A stretch of 45,896 nucleotides of DNA from Robiginitomaculum sp. (GCA_023301505.1 JALZUP010000105.1:1-45896); one strand, 5' to 3'. Shown: positions 26,819 to 36,601, numbered from the stretch's first letter. A program made the numbers and translations. Notes: a model not told the origin generated them from the sequence alone.

Positions 26819-27610
26819 ATGGCTAAAAATAGCAAAATAGAATGGACAGATCATACTGTCAATTTATGGTGGGGATGCAGTAAAGTGCATACAGGATGCA
26901 AAAACTGCTATGCAGAATACCAAAGCGATAAGATGAAAAGAGGCACAAGAAATGGGAGCAAACTTTGGGGAGAGAAAACCTACCGACGAAAAATAAAGTC
27001 TGCTTTTTCAGATTTAGGCAAATATCAAGCACAGGCCAAAAAAGAAGGAAAAATGGCTAAAATATTTTGTGGATCCATGATGGATATTTTCGAAGATAGC
27101 AAGCCTTTAGTAGATATTAATGGGAATATATTGGAAGGCAGTACTGGAGATTTAAGAGAAGAATTATTTCAGGATATAATGGGTGGTATGTACGAAAATC
27201 TGATATTTCTATTCTTGACAAAGCGACCAAACAACATTGGTAAGATGATTCCACTCGAATGGAAAAATGGGGTCAAAAGTGTATTCTTTGGCACATCTAT
27301 TAGTGATACAGAAACCCTCAAGTATGCAGATGAGCTAAAGCAATTAAAATTCCAAAACCTCTTCCTGAGTATTGAGCCACAAATAGGGCCAATAATGACA
27401 GACGAGATAGACTTGAAAGGAATTGATTGGGTGATACAGGGAGGCGAAAGTGGCTATAATAAAAGGCCTTTCGATTTAGCATGGGCGTACGAGATGAAAG
27501 AGATATGCGAGTTATATGGCGTTCCCTATTTTTTTAAGCAAATAGATAAACGTCAAGCTATTCCAGAGGACTTAATGATCCGAGAATTTCCTGAATTCAT
27601 AAATCAATAA
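26819..27610 (+). CDS. phage Gp37/Gp68 family protein
   Basis: SKIEWTDHTVNLWWGCSKVHTGCKNCYAE ... FLTKRPNNI ... WVIQGGESG ... PYFFKQ. Confidence 0.9.
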   Translation: MAKNSKIEWTDHTVNLWWGCSKVHTGCKNCYAEYQSDKMKRGTRNGSKLWGEKTYRRKIKSAFSDLGKYQAQAKKEGKMAKIFCGSMMDIFEDSKPLVDINGNILEGSTGDLREELFQDIMGGMYENLIFLFLTKRPNNIGKMIPLEWKNGVKSVFFGTSISDTETLKYADELKQLKFQNLFLSIEPQIGPIMTDEIDLKGIDWVIQGGESGYNKRPFDLAWAYEMKEICELYGVPYFFKQIDKRQAIPEDLMIREFPEFINQ

Positions 27611-27620
27611 AAAAAATATT

Positions 27621-28016
27621 ATGGACAACGATCCGATTATTAAAAAAATCAGAAAAGAAACACCTACAGAAATATACCTACAAATAGATCCAGAAGGAGA
27701 TAAGCCAATTGGTGATTATTTCGATGAGGGAGAAGTAACCTGGTGCGCACAAAGGGTGAACGAGAATGATCCGAAATACACAAGACAAGATTGGATGGAT
27801 ATAAAAGATTCCCTACCAGAAAATAACCCTCAAGTAGGATTGGAAGAAAATGGAGTAGGACAAAAATACACCTCTAGATTAGAGGTCTATACCAAGGAGG
27901 GATATGTGCATCTGAACAGACGAATGAAAGACAAGCTAAAAGAAGAGTGGTATTGGTTGGTAGAAGGGGATACAAGAACAATCACTCATTACAAGGTCTT
28001 TAATTCGCCTGCTTAA
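27621..28016 (+). CDS. hypothetical protein
   Basis: 131-aa ORF directly after the Gp37/68 gene. Confidence 0.7.
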   Translation: MDNDPIIKKIRKETPTEIYLQIDPEGDKPIGDYFDEGEVTWCAQRVNENDPKYTRQDWMDIKDSLPENNPQVGLEENGVGQKYTSRLEVYTKEGYVHLNRRMKDKLKEEWYWLVEGDTRTITHYKVFNSPA

Positions 28017-28027
28017 AATAAAGAATA

Positions 28028-28070
28028 GCCTCAAGGGGACAACACCTTATAACCCATGACGAAGTCGTGG
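28028..28070 (+). repeat. R2 two-hairpin element, divergent copy
   Basis: CCTCAAGGGG + ACCCATGACGAAGTCGTGG, 13 nt before ATG 28084. Confidence 0.65.
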
Positions 28071-28083
28071 AAATAAGAAATAC

Positions 28084-28383
28084 ATGAAAAAGAAAAAAAA
28101 TATTTCAACAGAAAAGATAATAGTTAACATCTCAGGCAAAGATTACATATCAAACACTACCGTAATTAGTCAATGTTCGCTAGATCCAACTTTATACAAA
28201 GCAGTTAAAAAAGATTGGGAATTGTCAACTTCTTTATTGTTAGGCATGGCAGAGCGATGGATGCAGCACACAAAAATAAAGAGCTGTCAATTGGCTGTTA
28301 ATCTAGGCAATCTATCTGTATCTATAGGAAAATATGGAATGGTTCCGAATCCACCTTGCGAAGTCTGCGACGAAGCTGGATAG
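28084..28383 (+). CDS. hypothetical protein
   Basis: 99-aa ORF. Confidence 0.6.
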   Translation: MKKKKNISTEKIIVNISGKDYISNTTVISQCSLDPTLYKAVKKDWELSTSLLLGMAERWMQHTKIKSCQLAVNLGNLSVSIGKYGMVPNPPCEVCDEAG

Positions 28384-28452
28384 GACTGAAAAAAAAGTAG
28401 TTACATGAATAAGTATCTTGTGTACTAATTTGTTCTTATATAGTGTGACAGA

Positions 28453-28480
28453 AAAGCTTCGTTTATCGAGGCTTTTTTAA
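28453..28480 (+). terminator. terminator
   Basis: AAAAGCTTCG-TTTAT-CGAGGCTTTTTT. Confidence 0.75.
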
Positions 28481-28495
28481 TTTAAAGTGTTAAAA

Positions 28496-28570
28496 TATCA
28501 TTAATTAATGATTTATTTTGTTTCAAACCTTGCAGTTATCATTAATCAATGATATATTTGTATTGTCAAT
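28496..28570 (+). promoter_or_regulatory. duplicated palindromic operator overlapping a promoter
   Basis: TATCATTAATTAATGATTTA and TATCATTAATCAATGATATATTTG (the latter ends in a TATATTTG -7 box). Confidence 0.6.
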
Positions 28571-28597
28571 AAGACGAAACAATAAAACATTAAAATT

Positions 28598-28783
28598 ATG
28601 TCACAAGTAGGAAAAGGATTTTACAACAGAGCAGAAGTTGATTTGATACAAAACGAAGCACAAGAAAGAGCAGAGGAATTATTTGATTTTGTAATGGATG
28701 AGGAAAAGACAAAAGAGGAAGTATTAGAGATAGCAAAAGCAGAAGGCGAGGAAGTCTTGAGCGAGCTACAAAAATATTTCTAA
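28598..28783 (+). CDS. small acidic hypothetical protein
   Basis: 61-aa ORF with operator/promoter upstream. Confidence 0.6.
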   Translation: MSQVGKGFYNRAEVDLIQNEAQERAEELFDFVMDEEKTKEEVLEIAKAEGEEVLSELQKYF

Positions 28784-28856
28784 GCAATTAAATCCTAAGC
28801 GATCATCCATTATAATAAGGCTTGTAGTATCGCAAGAATTTCAAATAATAATTACA

Positions 28857-29447
28857 ATGCAAAATTTAAAAGAGTTCACTAGTTTAGCTTCAAGTATTGT
28901 TTCTTTAGAAATAAAGAAATTAAATTATACTGCAATAAAGAGAAAATCTAACGGAGATTTCATTTCAATTAATTTTCCTCTTCATTTAATTCCAAATGCA
29001 GAAAAGAAAATAACTAGCAAGGATGATATTTTCTATGATACAAATGGAGAAAATTTTTGGTATGAATTTTCGCATGTTGATGCATTAAGTAATACTAAGG
29101 AAGAAAATGAGCAAATAGGAAAAGACAGTGCAAGAGTTGATGGACTATATGGTGGAGAGCTTGATTTAGAGCTATTAAAATCAGCAGAAATTAAGAACAG
29201 AAAAAGAATGGCAGGAGAGGAGATATTTGAATATCTACAAAGCATTATTAAGATCACGGCAAAATATGTTCCTTCGATAGATGTATATAATGCAACAATA
29301 CAAAAAGGTTCGACAACTTACATGATCCAAGAAGAAAACGGATCAGACTTAGTTGATTCCGTGAAAAAAGAAACTGGTATAGAAATAGAATACGATTCTA
29401 ATTCCAGAAAATTCTCAATACCTCAAAAAAACAGATTCGATGCCTAG
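28857..29447 (+). CDS. hypothetical protein
   Basis: 196-aa ORF. Confidence 0.65.
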   Translation: MQNLKEFTSLASSIVSLEIKKLNYTAIKRKSNGDFISINFPLHLIPNAEKKITSKDDIFYDTNGENFWYEFSHVDALSNTKEENEQIGKDSARVDGLYGGELDLELLKSAEIKNRKRMAGEEIFEYLQSIIKITAKYVPSIDVYNATIQKGSTTYMIQEENGSDLVDSVKKETGIEIEYDSNSRKFSIPQKNRFDA

Positions 29448-29751
29448 AACCAACCAAGACTATAAACGCTTATTCAATGCGTACTGCAAAGATGCAGGGC
29501 TAAAACAAAACAAGGTTGCCAAAATGTTTAATTTAAATCCTCGTTATTTTTCTACAGGAGACAGGAGATTCAATATAATGAAAGGTATCATTGAATTAGC
29601 GGAAGGGAAAAAAGAATTTATGTTGCCGTGGGTTACTTGCGAATCTTGCGGTTACGATAACACTAAGAAGGAAATGGACGCACAAGATAATTACGACAAA
29701 CCTTGTGCTTGTGTTAAGTGTGATTATGAAATACTTTCTCTAACAAGCTAA
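29440..29751 (+). CDS. HTH-like protein with C-terminal zinc-ribbon-like Cys motif
   Basis: KQNKVAKMFNLNPRYFSTGDRRFN; CESCGY ... CACVKCDY. Confidence 0.6.
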   Translation: MPRTNQDYKRLFNAYCKDAGLKQNKVAKMFNLNPRYFSTGDRRFNIMKGIIELAEGKKEFMLPWVTCESCGYDNTKKEMDAQDNYDKPCACVKCDYEILSLTS

Positions 29752-29779
29752 CAGTTTTGCAGCAACAGGATTGTTAGTT
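29747..29779 (+). other. hairpin with conserved TTTTGCAGCARCA loop, copy 2
   Basis: GCTAACAGTTTTGCAGCAACAGGATTGTTAGT. Confidence 0.6.
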
Positions 29780-29821
29780 AACTTTAACCAGCCGAAACGG
29801 AAGGAGTAGGCGCAAAAAAAA

Positions 29822-30022
29822 ATGAAAATGATTAAAATTTTGATTATACACAAAAATGGAGATGAAGGTACTTTGGAATGGACAGGTAGTTTAAAAGATG
29901 CCATTAATAAGGGAGAAAAGAGAGCGGCAGAAGAAAAGGAAAATGGACATATGAGTGATTCAGAATATGTTTATGTTTATGAGGATGGTGTTTGCAAAGC
30001 AAAGTTTGATTGTAAAAAATAA
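29822..30022 (+). CDS. hypothetical protein
   Basis: 66-aa ORF. Confidence 0.5.
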   Translation: MKMIKILIIHKNGDEGTLEWTGSLKDAINKGEKRAAEEKENGHMSDSEYVYVYEDGVCKAKFDCKK

Positions 30023-30189
30023 ATGTCCGTGACAGGGCAGCAAAGCGCCAAACAGGTATTTTACTGCTCAATTTTGTACATAAGATATTCCACAAAACAC
30101 AGTAATAGTCCTTTTCTATATCGCCCTTTTGAGTACCCCTACTCGAAAGGGCATTTTTCTGTTTTGAAATGATAGGAGGGATCATAAAA

Positions 30190-30270
30190 ATCATACCTCA
30201 TACTTCCAGCACGGTTTGAGTTAAACAGATATATGATTGATGATGTAGGATATATGATGTATGATTTTTT
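30190..30270. repeat. R3 AT-rich dyad repeat
   Basis: aatcatacctcat ... gatatatgattgatgatg...atgatgtatgatt. Confidence 0.7.
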
Positions 30271-30285
30271 TCAGAGGATAAACGA

Positions 30286-30440
30286 CCCCCAACCCCCAAG
30301 GGGGAGATCAGTTCAAAAGCATTGTCAAGGGATAAATACCAGATCAAAAATAGCGACACAAAAAGAGCAAAGACCCAATAAAAGGAAAAGCGGCGAATTA
30401 AGAGAAAGCACTGCACGCTCCCCCTTTGGGGGTTGGGGGT
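30286..30440. repeat. R4 MITE-like repeat
   Basis: CCCCCAACCCCCAAGGGGGAG ... CTCCCCCTTTGGGGGTTGGGGGT terminal inverted repeats. Confidence 0.85.
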
Positions 30441-30487
30441 AAGAAGCAAAAGAAAAAGGCACTATAGAACGATAAGCACCATCTAAA

Positions 30488-30634
30488 ATAAAATTATAAA
30501 TCAGAAATCATAAATCATACCTCATACCTCCATCACAGTTTGAGTCAAACAGATATATGATTTCACGCCCAGCACGCCCCACACGAACAGTCCCAACGGG
30601 ACGACACCTTGTAGCCCATGACGCAGTCATGGGA
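30488..30634. repeat. R3+R2 composite repeat
   Basis: R3 dyad then aacagtcccaacgggacgacaccttgtagcccatgacgcagtcatggga. Confidence 0.8.
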
Positions 30635-30810
30635 ATCTTCCCCATACCCCACCAAAAAAAAACATAAAAAATAAAAAAAAAACACCTTTTCCCCTTTATA
30701 GCAACCCTGCCCCAAAGCCCTCCCAAACAAGCACAAAAACAAATAAAAATCAATAAAAAAAGATAATTTTGTATAAAAATTGATAGAAATAACGCAATTA
30801 TTATATAAAA

Positions 30811-31434
30811 TTGATGAAAAAAGAAATAAATTCAGATAATAGCGAAAACAGCCCAATCAACGGAGAACAGCTATCAAAACTAATCAGCACCGACAACTGG
30901 ACGGAAATCAAGAAGTTGATCCTATCTGAAAAAGTGCGGCTAATGCCGGCCGAAAAACTAGACCAACTAATAGGCGCCCTCAACAATGCACAAACAATCA
31001 AAAAAGAGCATAAGATAATCGTCGAATCCCTATTCCTGCTAGCAGGAGCGATACAGCACATACCAGATCATGCAGATCAAATGCTTGTGTATTACGACCC
31101 TGCTACGGAAAAGATAGACACGGGAAAAATAATGGGCGAGGCCCTTACTCAATACATGGGTGACTCACCAGTCACAAACATGGCCATATCTGCCTTAAAC
31201 AGCTTCGGCGTAAAAGTAAAAAAAGGAGATCCACACAATAATGTTTTTTCTATTTGGCAGGACATCGGTGACAATATAGATACTAGAAACCTAGATCAAA
31301 TAAAGCTAAAAGAACTAAAGGAAATTTTCGATAGAAATGGGATCAATCTAATCTCCTGGATCATCTTATTTCAAAAACTAGGAGCATTAAAGAACCAACC
31401 GAAAAAACTAAGCAATGGCAGAAATAGAGGGTAG
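30811..31434 (+). CDS. hypothetical protein, first gene of putative virion module
   Basis: 207-aa ORF. Confidence 0.75.
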   Translation: MMKKEINSDNSENSPINGEQLSKLISTDNWTEIKKLILSEKVRLMPAEKLDQLIGALNNAQTIKKEHKIIVESLFLLAGAIQHIPDHADQMLVYYDPATEKIDTGKIMGEALTQYMGDSPVTNMAISALNSFGVKVKKGDPHNNVFSIWQDIGDNIDTRNLDQIKLKELKEIFDRNGINLISWIILFQKLGALKNQPKKLSNGRNRG

Positions 31435-32284
31435 TAAAGATCCAATGGATTTTTTGAATTTATTTGATGATCAAATGATTGCCGATATCGAAAACACGCC
31501 CGATAAAGCGATTGGGTCCAGATTGATGCAAAATCCACAGCAAACAGCAGCGGAAACGGTAGAAGTAGACGATGATTTCAAGCAGGAAGATCTCTCTTCC
31601 TATGAAATAGACGACCCTAACGTCGAAGAGGTGGTCAAGTCGGCTAAGAAAAAACGAGCAAAGCGGAAGAGTAGAGTAGAGCGGCAACAGCCAAAGATAA
31701 AGCTAGATAACATCGAGGATGCGATCATCGAGGAGGAGTATGAGTCGGAATCAATCTTTCAGAAAAAAACTGATTTCGACCAAGCAGAAAGTGAGTATGC
31801 GCAAGAAGCGGAGTTCGATGATAACGAGCATCATGGTGAATCGCCTGCCTACGATGGAGATAAAACAGCGAATCGTCGAAATTTTGGGGCAAAATGGGTG
31901 ATTAAAACCTATAATCATTTGCAAGGTCTCGGCAGTAGTTATTTATACGATCGATTCAATGTGCCAGAGCATATAATTTCTAGAAAGAACTATCTAGAAA
32001 TGAGAATGAATAACCAAGCCATGGGCGATGAGGAGCGAATGGAATACAACAATCTAGTCCAGATTGTAAATGGTTTCATGGTCAGAAGGGATGAGTTTCA
32101 TAATCAAGTTTTGATGGATGCTGCCTCCGAAAAGGAGGCAACAGAGGCGGTAAAGGATTTCATGGATACAGAGGAGATTACGCCAAAGCCATTCCACGTA
32201 ATAGGAATGGTGTTAGCAGGCAAGCCCTTTGCTAATTTGACGCAAGGCTTAATGCATTTCATGCAATACAAAACAAAATTTTAA
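31415..32284 (+). CDS. hypothetical acidic protein (scaffold-like composition)
   Basis: 289-aa ORF, highly acidic/charged first half. Confidence 0.75.
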   Translation: MAEIEGSKDPMDFLNLFDDQMIADIENTPDKAIGSRLMQNPQQTAAETVEVDDDFKQEDLSSYEIDDPNVEEVVKSAKKKRAKRKSRVERQQPKIKLDNIEDAIIEEEYESESIFQKKTDFDQAESEYAQEAEFDDNEHHGESPAYDGDKTANRRNFGAKWVIKTYNHLQGLGSSYLYDRFNVPEHIISRKNYLEMRMNNQAMGDEERMEYNNLVQIVNGFMVRRDEFHNQVLMDAASEKEATEAVKDFMDTEEITPKPFHVIGMVLAGKPFANLTQGLMHFMQYKTKF

Positions 32285-32303
32285 GCGCCTTTTTTATCTA
32301 TCT

Positions 32304-33071
32304 ATGAGCAAAATAATAAAAAGATCAGATTTTGAAGCCTACGCATTCGTAGGAGATAAGCGGCAAGGCAAAACCTCCTTGGCGGCGCAGTTCGCCAGAG
32401 CCTATGATTATAAAAATAATGCAGGTGGAAATAGAAAGCATCCAAGGCGAGTATTGATCCATGATCCGACTAATGCAAAATCTTTTGAAGGCTTTCAAGG
32501 GATCACCTTACAGGAGTTGAAGCATGGAATATATGATGAGCAAACGGGAAGGGTGAGAGAATGGACAAGGGGTATTAGAAGATTAGTGAACGATGAAGAT
32601 GCGCAGAACGAAAATAAGGACTATCAAAGAGAAGTGGTTAAAACGATATCGGCAGTCTATTGCAACGGACTATTGCTTTTTGATGAAGCAACGACTTGGA
32701 TTGATGAAAGCAAACCACCGCCTTGGCAAAAGAAGTTATTATTTGAACACGCGAATTTTTGCATAGATGTGGGCTACATCTTCTTAAGCCTAATGGCGAT
32801 TCCCAGAACGCTTCGTAAGCACATCTGGAATTATTATCTGTTTAAAATTCCAGATGAAATTCCAGATGAAAAATGGTTCGTTAATCGACAATTCCCAAAT
32901 TCTAAAGGAATGTTCAAAGCTTATTGTGATGCTTGGAATTCTGAAATCATACCACAGCGAGCAAATGGCCCGACTATACAAAAGTTTTTCTTGGCGAAGC
33001 GTAGTTTCGGTTCGAGAGATATTAAAAAAGAAATTGCAGACCGTGCTTCTAAGAAAAAAGCGAAGAAGTAG
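32304..33071 (+). CDS. P-loop NTPase, putative packaging/morphogenesis ATPase
   Basis: AFVGDKRQGKTSLAAQFA (Walker A), NGLLLFDEATTW (Walker B). Confidence 0.8.
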   Translation: MSKIIKRSDFEAYAFVGDKRQGKTSLAAQFARAYDYKNNAGGNRKHPRRVLIHDPTNAKSFEGFQGITLQELKHGIYDEQTGRVREWTRGIRRLVNDEDAQNENKDYQREVVKTISAVYCNGLLLFDEATTWIDESKPPPWQKKLLFEHANFCIDVGYIFLSLMAIPRTLRKHIWNYYLFKIPDEIPDEKWFVNRQFPNSKGMFKAYCDAWNSEIIPQRANGPTIQKFFLAKRSFGSRDIKKEIADRASKKKAKK

Positions 33072-33096
33072 TACATAACAAATCACAAAAAGCAAA

Positions 33097-33642
33097 GTGA
33101 GAAAAATACACAAACATTGGTACTATCTAATAGCGGGCATCATCGGTAGCGTCTTATTGTATGTCCTTCTACGGAAAAAGAAAAAGAAAGCCGCCTATCT
33201 CACAGAAGAAGCCTACTTAAACGATGTAGCACAAGGTAACTTGATGATACTAGATATTGACCAGATAAGCACCATCGACGAACTAGACCCAAAAATACGA
33301 AGCCTATACGGAGAGGTGCACGATAGGCTATTCCAAACTGAAGAATGGGAACTAAAGATACCTGCATTGAAATTCCCGCAAGAATGGGAGGTGCAAATAC
33401 TACCAGCAACAAAAAACACGATCAGTCAATTCAATATAAAGAACCAAGATAAAACAGCCGAAATATTAATCGACGCCTATGCTATCCACTCTGATGTAAA
33501 AGGTGCTAATTGGATTATCAAGCAAGCAGGCAATCGAAGAGTAGTGCCCTTACAAGATACAAAGCAACTATTAAAAGAATTAAAGCAATTACTAGAAACT
33601 AAGAAAAAAGAGACTACAGAACAAGTGCCAGAGCACGAATAG
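33097..33642 (+). CDS. single-pass membrane protein
   Basis: HWYYLIAGIIGSVLLYVLLRKKKKK; GTG start. Confidence 0.7.
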   Translation: MRKIHKHWYYLIAGIIGSVLLYVLLRKKKKKAAYLTEEAYLNDVAQGNLMILDIDQISTIDELDPKIRSLYGEVHDRLFQTEEWELKIPALKFPQEWEVQILPATKNTISQFNIKNQDKTAEILIDAYAIHSDVKGANWIIKQAGNRRVVPLQDTKQLLKELKQLLETKKKETTEQVPEHE

Positions 33643-33672
33643 TCCCTACGTTCATCGGGTGAATCCTGTTAG

Positions 33673-33839
33673 CGAAATCATAAATCATAAATCATACATC
33701 ATACCTCATATATCCATCTAGTCAGATAGATATATGATTGATGATGTATGATATATGATGTATGATTTCACGACCAGTACGCCCCACACGAACAGTCCCA
33801 ACGGGACGACACCCTGTAGCCCATGACGCAGTCGTGGGA
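33673..33839. repeat. R3+R2 composite repeat
   Basis: Same order as 30488..30634. Confidence 0.8.
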
Positions 33840-33852
33840 TCTGCGACACATC

Positions 33853-33983
33853 ACAATCCATCTAACCAGATAGATATATGATTGATGATGTAAGATACAT
33901 GATGTATGATTTCAAGCTCATCACGTCCCACACGAACAGTCCCAACGGGACGACACCCTGTAGCCCATGACGCAGTCGTGGGA
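33853..33983. repeat. R3+R2 composite repeat (adjacent second copy)
   Basis: R2 ends 15 nt before ATG 33998. Confidence 0.8.
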
Positions 33984-33997
33984 GAAAATAAAACAAA

Positions 33998-34360
33998 ATG
34001 GATCAAAAAAGCATCATCCCAACCAATACTAGCCCTGGCAATATAGTAGAATACCCCGTAGTAAAAATAACATTACAAAGAATAGGAAAAGTATCCAAGG
34101 CGCATATAAGAGATCTACTCGGAATAAATTACGACGAGTTAGCCGTTACCCTAAAAGAGCTAAAGGAGCAAAACGAAGAGTTCAAGGCGATATATACAGA
34201 TGTTGCAGCCAGAAGACATTATCTAACAGCGAACATGGTCGTTATGATTATGCAAAGTGTCTATGCCAACTCAAAAATAATTTTCCTGCTGCCTGAAAAA
34301 AGACCAAAACGCCAACAGGTACTAGGTAAATCAAAGGTAGGCGAAACTAAAGAAAAGTAA
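33998..34360 (+). CDS. hypothetical protein
   Basis: 120-aa ORF. Confidence 0.65.
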   Translation: MDQKSIIPTNTSPGNIVEYPVVKITLQRIGKVSKAHIRDLLGINYDELAVTLKELKEQNEEFKAIYTDVAARRHYLTANMVVMIMQSVYANSKIIFLLPEKRPKRQQVLGKSKVGETKEK

Positions 34361-34404
34361 GTCGTCATCAAATCAAAGTAAGTCGTCACCAAATCTCTGA
34401 CACG

Positions 34405-34418
34405 TTGCATAATTCGTG
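34405..34418. promoter_or_regulatory. TTGCATAATTCGTG motif, copy 6
   Basis: Exact TTGCATAATTCGTG upstream of 34492 gene. Confidence 0.55.
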
Positions 34419-34491
34419 TTTTTCATCTAAAAAATCAACATTTTGCATACTTTCTAAAAACTTTTTATTTCAATAAAAAACATAAAAGAAT

Positions 34492-35235
34492 ATGTACGGA
34501 TCAAACATATTTTCTCCATTTTTCGGAGGAGGCGGTGGATATGGATATGGTGGCGGAAGAGGCAATGTAGCCTTCCTAACTGGCAATCCTGGTGGAGAAG
34601 CAAACCAAGCTGGTATTGCCGAAGCCATTGATGGCTTCAAAGTACTTCAACCAGATGATGGATTAGGCGTCATCAACGGTGGAGTAGAAGTATTTGAGAG
34701 TAGAATACCAGGTTTGCAGGGCGAGATCGCTGTGCCACAATCGGTGGATGTTGAGGATGTGATTAGCATTGTAATTGACACCTCGGAGGAAACAGGATAT
34801 ACTTATCACGATTTATTTGGTCGAGGTAATGGAGCTGGCGGATCTTGTGGATGTGGAGAAGAAGGCGGTTTGGCTTATATGGGCACCTGCGAGGATGATA
34901 ACGAAATGGATTTCTTGATGGAGGTCTTAATGAGTACGGATTATCTGGTATCTATGGTTCATTTGTATGATCAGCCATTAACTATCGGTGCCTTGCCTGA
35001 TATGAATCTAGAATTTGAGGTAATGAGTCGGAATTTAGGTGGAAGAAGCTCAGGCCAAAAATCTTTCTCAGCAATGGATAGTGTTAATCCTTTTCATCAA
35101 GTGAATAACCAGATGTGGATCCCTATTCAAAAGAAAAATGCTCGATTGAATAAATGGAACATGTGGAGAGTTAAGAATTTGGCGCCAAATCACAGATACA
35201 CGTTCCGATTCCACGTCGCAGCAAGAAGATCGTAG
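34492..35235 (+). CDS. Gly-rich protein, candidate major structural protein
   Basis: 247 aa; MYGSNIFSPFFGGGGGYGYGGGRGN; own promoter region; central in module. Confidence 0.6.
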   Translation: MYGSNIFSPFFGGGGGYGYGGGRGNVAFLTGNPGGEANQAGIAEAIDGFKVLQPDDGLGVINGGVEVFESRIPGLQGEIAVPQSVDVEDVISIVIDTSEETGYTYHDLFGRGNGAGGSCGCGEEGGLAYMGTCEDDNEMDFLMEVLMSTDYLVSMVHLYDQPLTIGALPDMNLEFEVMSRNLGGRSSGQKSFSAMDSVNPFHQVNNQMWIPIQKKNARLNKWNMWRVKNLAPNHRYTFRFHVAARRS

Positions 35236-35280
35236 GCAGAAAATTGATTAAATCAATTTTTTTAAAGACTTAATATAGAA

Positions 35281-35751
35281 ATGAAGAACGCTACCGCACT
35301 CATCAACCTCATTGTCAGCAACAACCCATACGGGGTCTATCGCAAGCTTCAAGAAGTTGGAGCTATAGCACAAAATAGAGGGGTGAATGCAGCGGAATAC
35401 ATACGCTTATTTTCGAATACAAAATTTTCGAATAAGCAAGAAGCAATAAGGTTCCTTCGACAAACATTAGACGTACCTGTTAATAATTCAGGCGTTGGTG
35501 CAAAGCAGATTTGGCAAATAGCTAGAGGATATAATCAGAAAATAGTAAATGTCTTACTAGACCAATTAGCTAGCAATCCAGTAGTAAGTGAAAATTTGGA
35601 ATATTCGGCAACAGGTAATACTGGAGCGGAGTTGTTTCAGCAATTAGAGCAAAAGCCAATTTTTAAATCAGCAATGCGTCTCTTAGCTATTTTTGGATTA
35701 GTAGTGACGCTACGGCTACTGTGGAGGGGCTTAGAAAAAATCGGTATTTAA
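35281..35751 (+). CDS. hypothetical protein with C-terminal TM
   Basis: 156 aa; FKSAMRLLAIFGLVVTLRLLWRGLEKIGI. Confidence 0.7.
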   Translation: MKNATALINLIVSNNPYGVYRKLQEVGAIAQNRGVNAAEYIRLFSNTKFSNKQEAIRFLRQTLDVPVNNSGVGAKQIWQIARGYNQKIVNVLLDQLASNPVVSENLEYSATGNTGAELFQQLEQKPIFKSAMRLLAIFGLVVTLRLLWRGLEKIGI

Positions 35752-35775
35752 AATATTTCTCAAAAGAATAAAAGC

Positions 35776-35964
35776 ATGACGCTTAAAAAAGGAGGATTGA
35801 GAGTTTGGATGTTATTAGGGCTAGCTGCATTAGCAGGTGGCTACTTCTGGTGGAAGAATCGGACAGCCAATGGGGCTATCGTTTCCGTGCCACCAGGAGA
35901 TACATCTGGTGAATTACTCTATGCTGATCCCCGTATCACGGGTCGAGCAGTAAGACTTAGATAG
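35776..35964 (+). CDS. small single-TM protein
   Basis: LRVWMLLGLAALAGGYFWWKN. Confidence 0.65.
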   Translation: MTLKKGGLRVWMLLGLAALAGGYFWWKNRTANGAIVSVPPGDTSGELLYADPRITGRAVRLR

Positions 35965-35993
35965 TCTTTTTCATAAACACATATAGTAATCGA

Positions 35994-36116
35994 ATGCTAA
36001 ACTTAAATAAGGATAACAAAAAATTTTGGGTACAAATATTTTTAGCGATTTCGCTAGGTTTTGCAAGTGCCTATGGTCGACAGTTGTTCGATAAGTGGAG
36101 CAATCGAAAGAAATAA
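35994..36116 (+). CDS. small single-TM protein (absent from ORF track)
   Basis: MLNLNKDNKKFWVQIFLAISLGFASAYGRQLFDKWSNRKK*. Confidence 0.6.
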   Translation: MLNLNKDNKKFWVQIFLAISLGFASAYGRQLFDKWSNRKK

Positions 36117-36181
36117 TTTAAAAAAAAATGAATTTATTGCACTTTCATTAAAGCGTAATAAATTCTTAAATACATCTAACG

Positions 36182-36403
36182 ATGAATAACAATCCATTAA
36201 AGGGGAAAGTAGGAAATCTTTCTACGCTCGGTTTCTTGTTTTTATTAATACTTGCGCCATTCGCAGCTAATTTAATTTTCACATGGGTCAATAAGGTCCA
36301 GTCCGCAGGCGGTTATGGTCCGCCACAAGCACCACCACAGCAGCAGGCACAATCAAGCAATCTACGTCAGCGTAGAGGAACGCCTGTCCGTAGAGGATAC
36401 TAA
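36182..36403 (+). CDS. small single-TM protein with Pro/Gln/Arg-rich tail
   Basis: LSTLGFLFLLILAPFAANLIFTW. Confidence 0.65.
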   Translation: MNNNPLKGKVGNLSTLGFLFLLILAPFAANLIFTWVNKVQSAGGYGPPQAPPQQQAQSSNLRQRRGTPVRRGY

Positions 36404-36423
36404 AGGAAATGTGTGGCAAAAAA

Positions 36424-36583
36424 AATCATAAATCAGAATTCATACATTATACATCATAAATCCAACACGGATTGAATCAAGTAGATATATGATTTATGAA
36501 GTATGATTTATGATGTATGATTTCACCAAGCAAGAACAGGGGCAACGCCCCGACACCTTGCAGCCCATGACGAAGTCGTGGGA
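36424..36583. repeat. R3+R2 composite repeat
   Basis: R2 stem here GGGGC-AAC-GCCCC instead of GTCCC-AAC-GGGAC. Confidence 0.8.
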
Positions 36584-36601
36584 TTTTTACGAAGTAAAAA
36601 G

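Noticed and set aside
32304-33071. Firm assignment as Zot or as FtsK-like packaging ATPase
   Set aside because: Only Walker A/B are clear by eye; subfamily needs profile comparison
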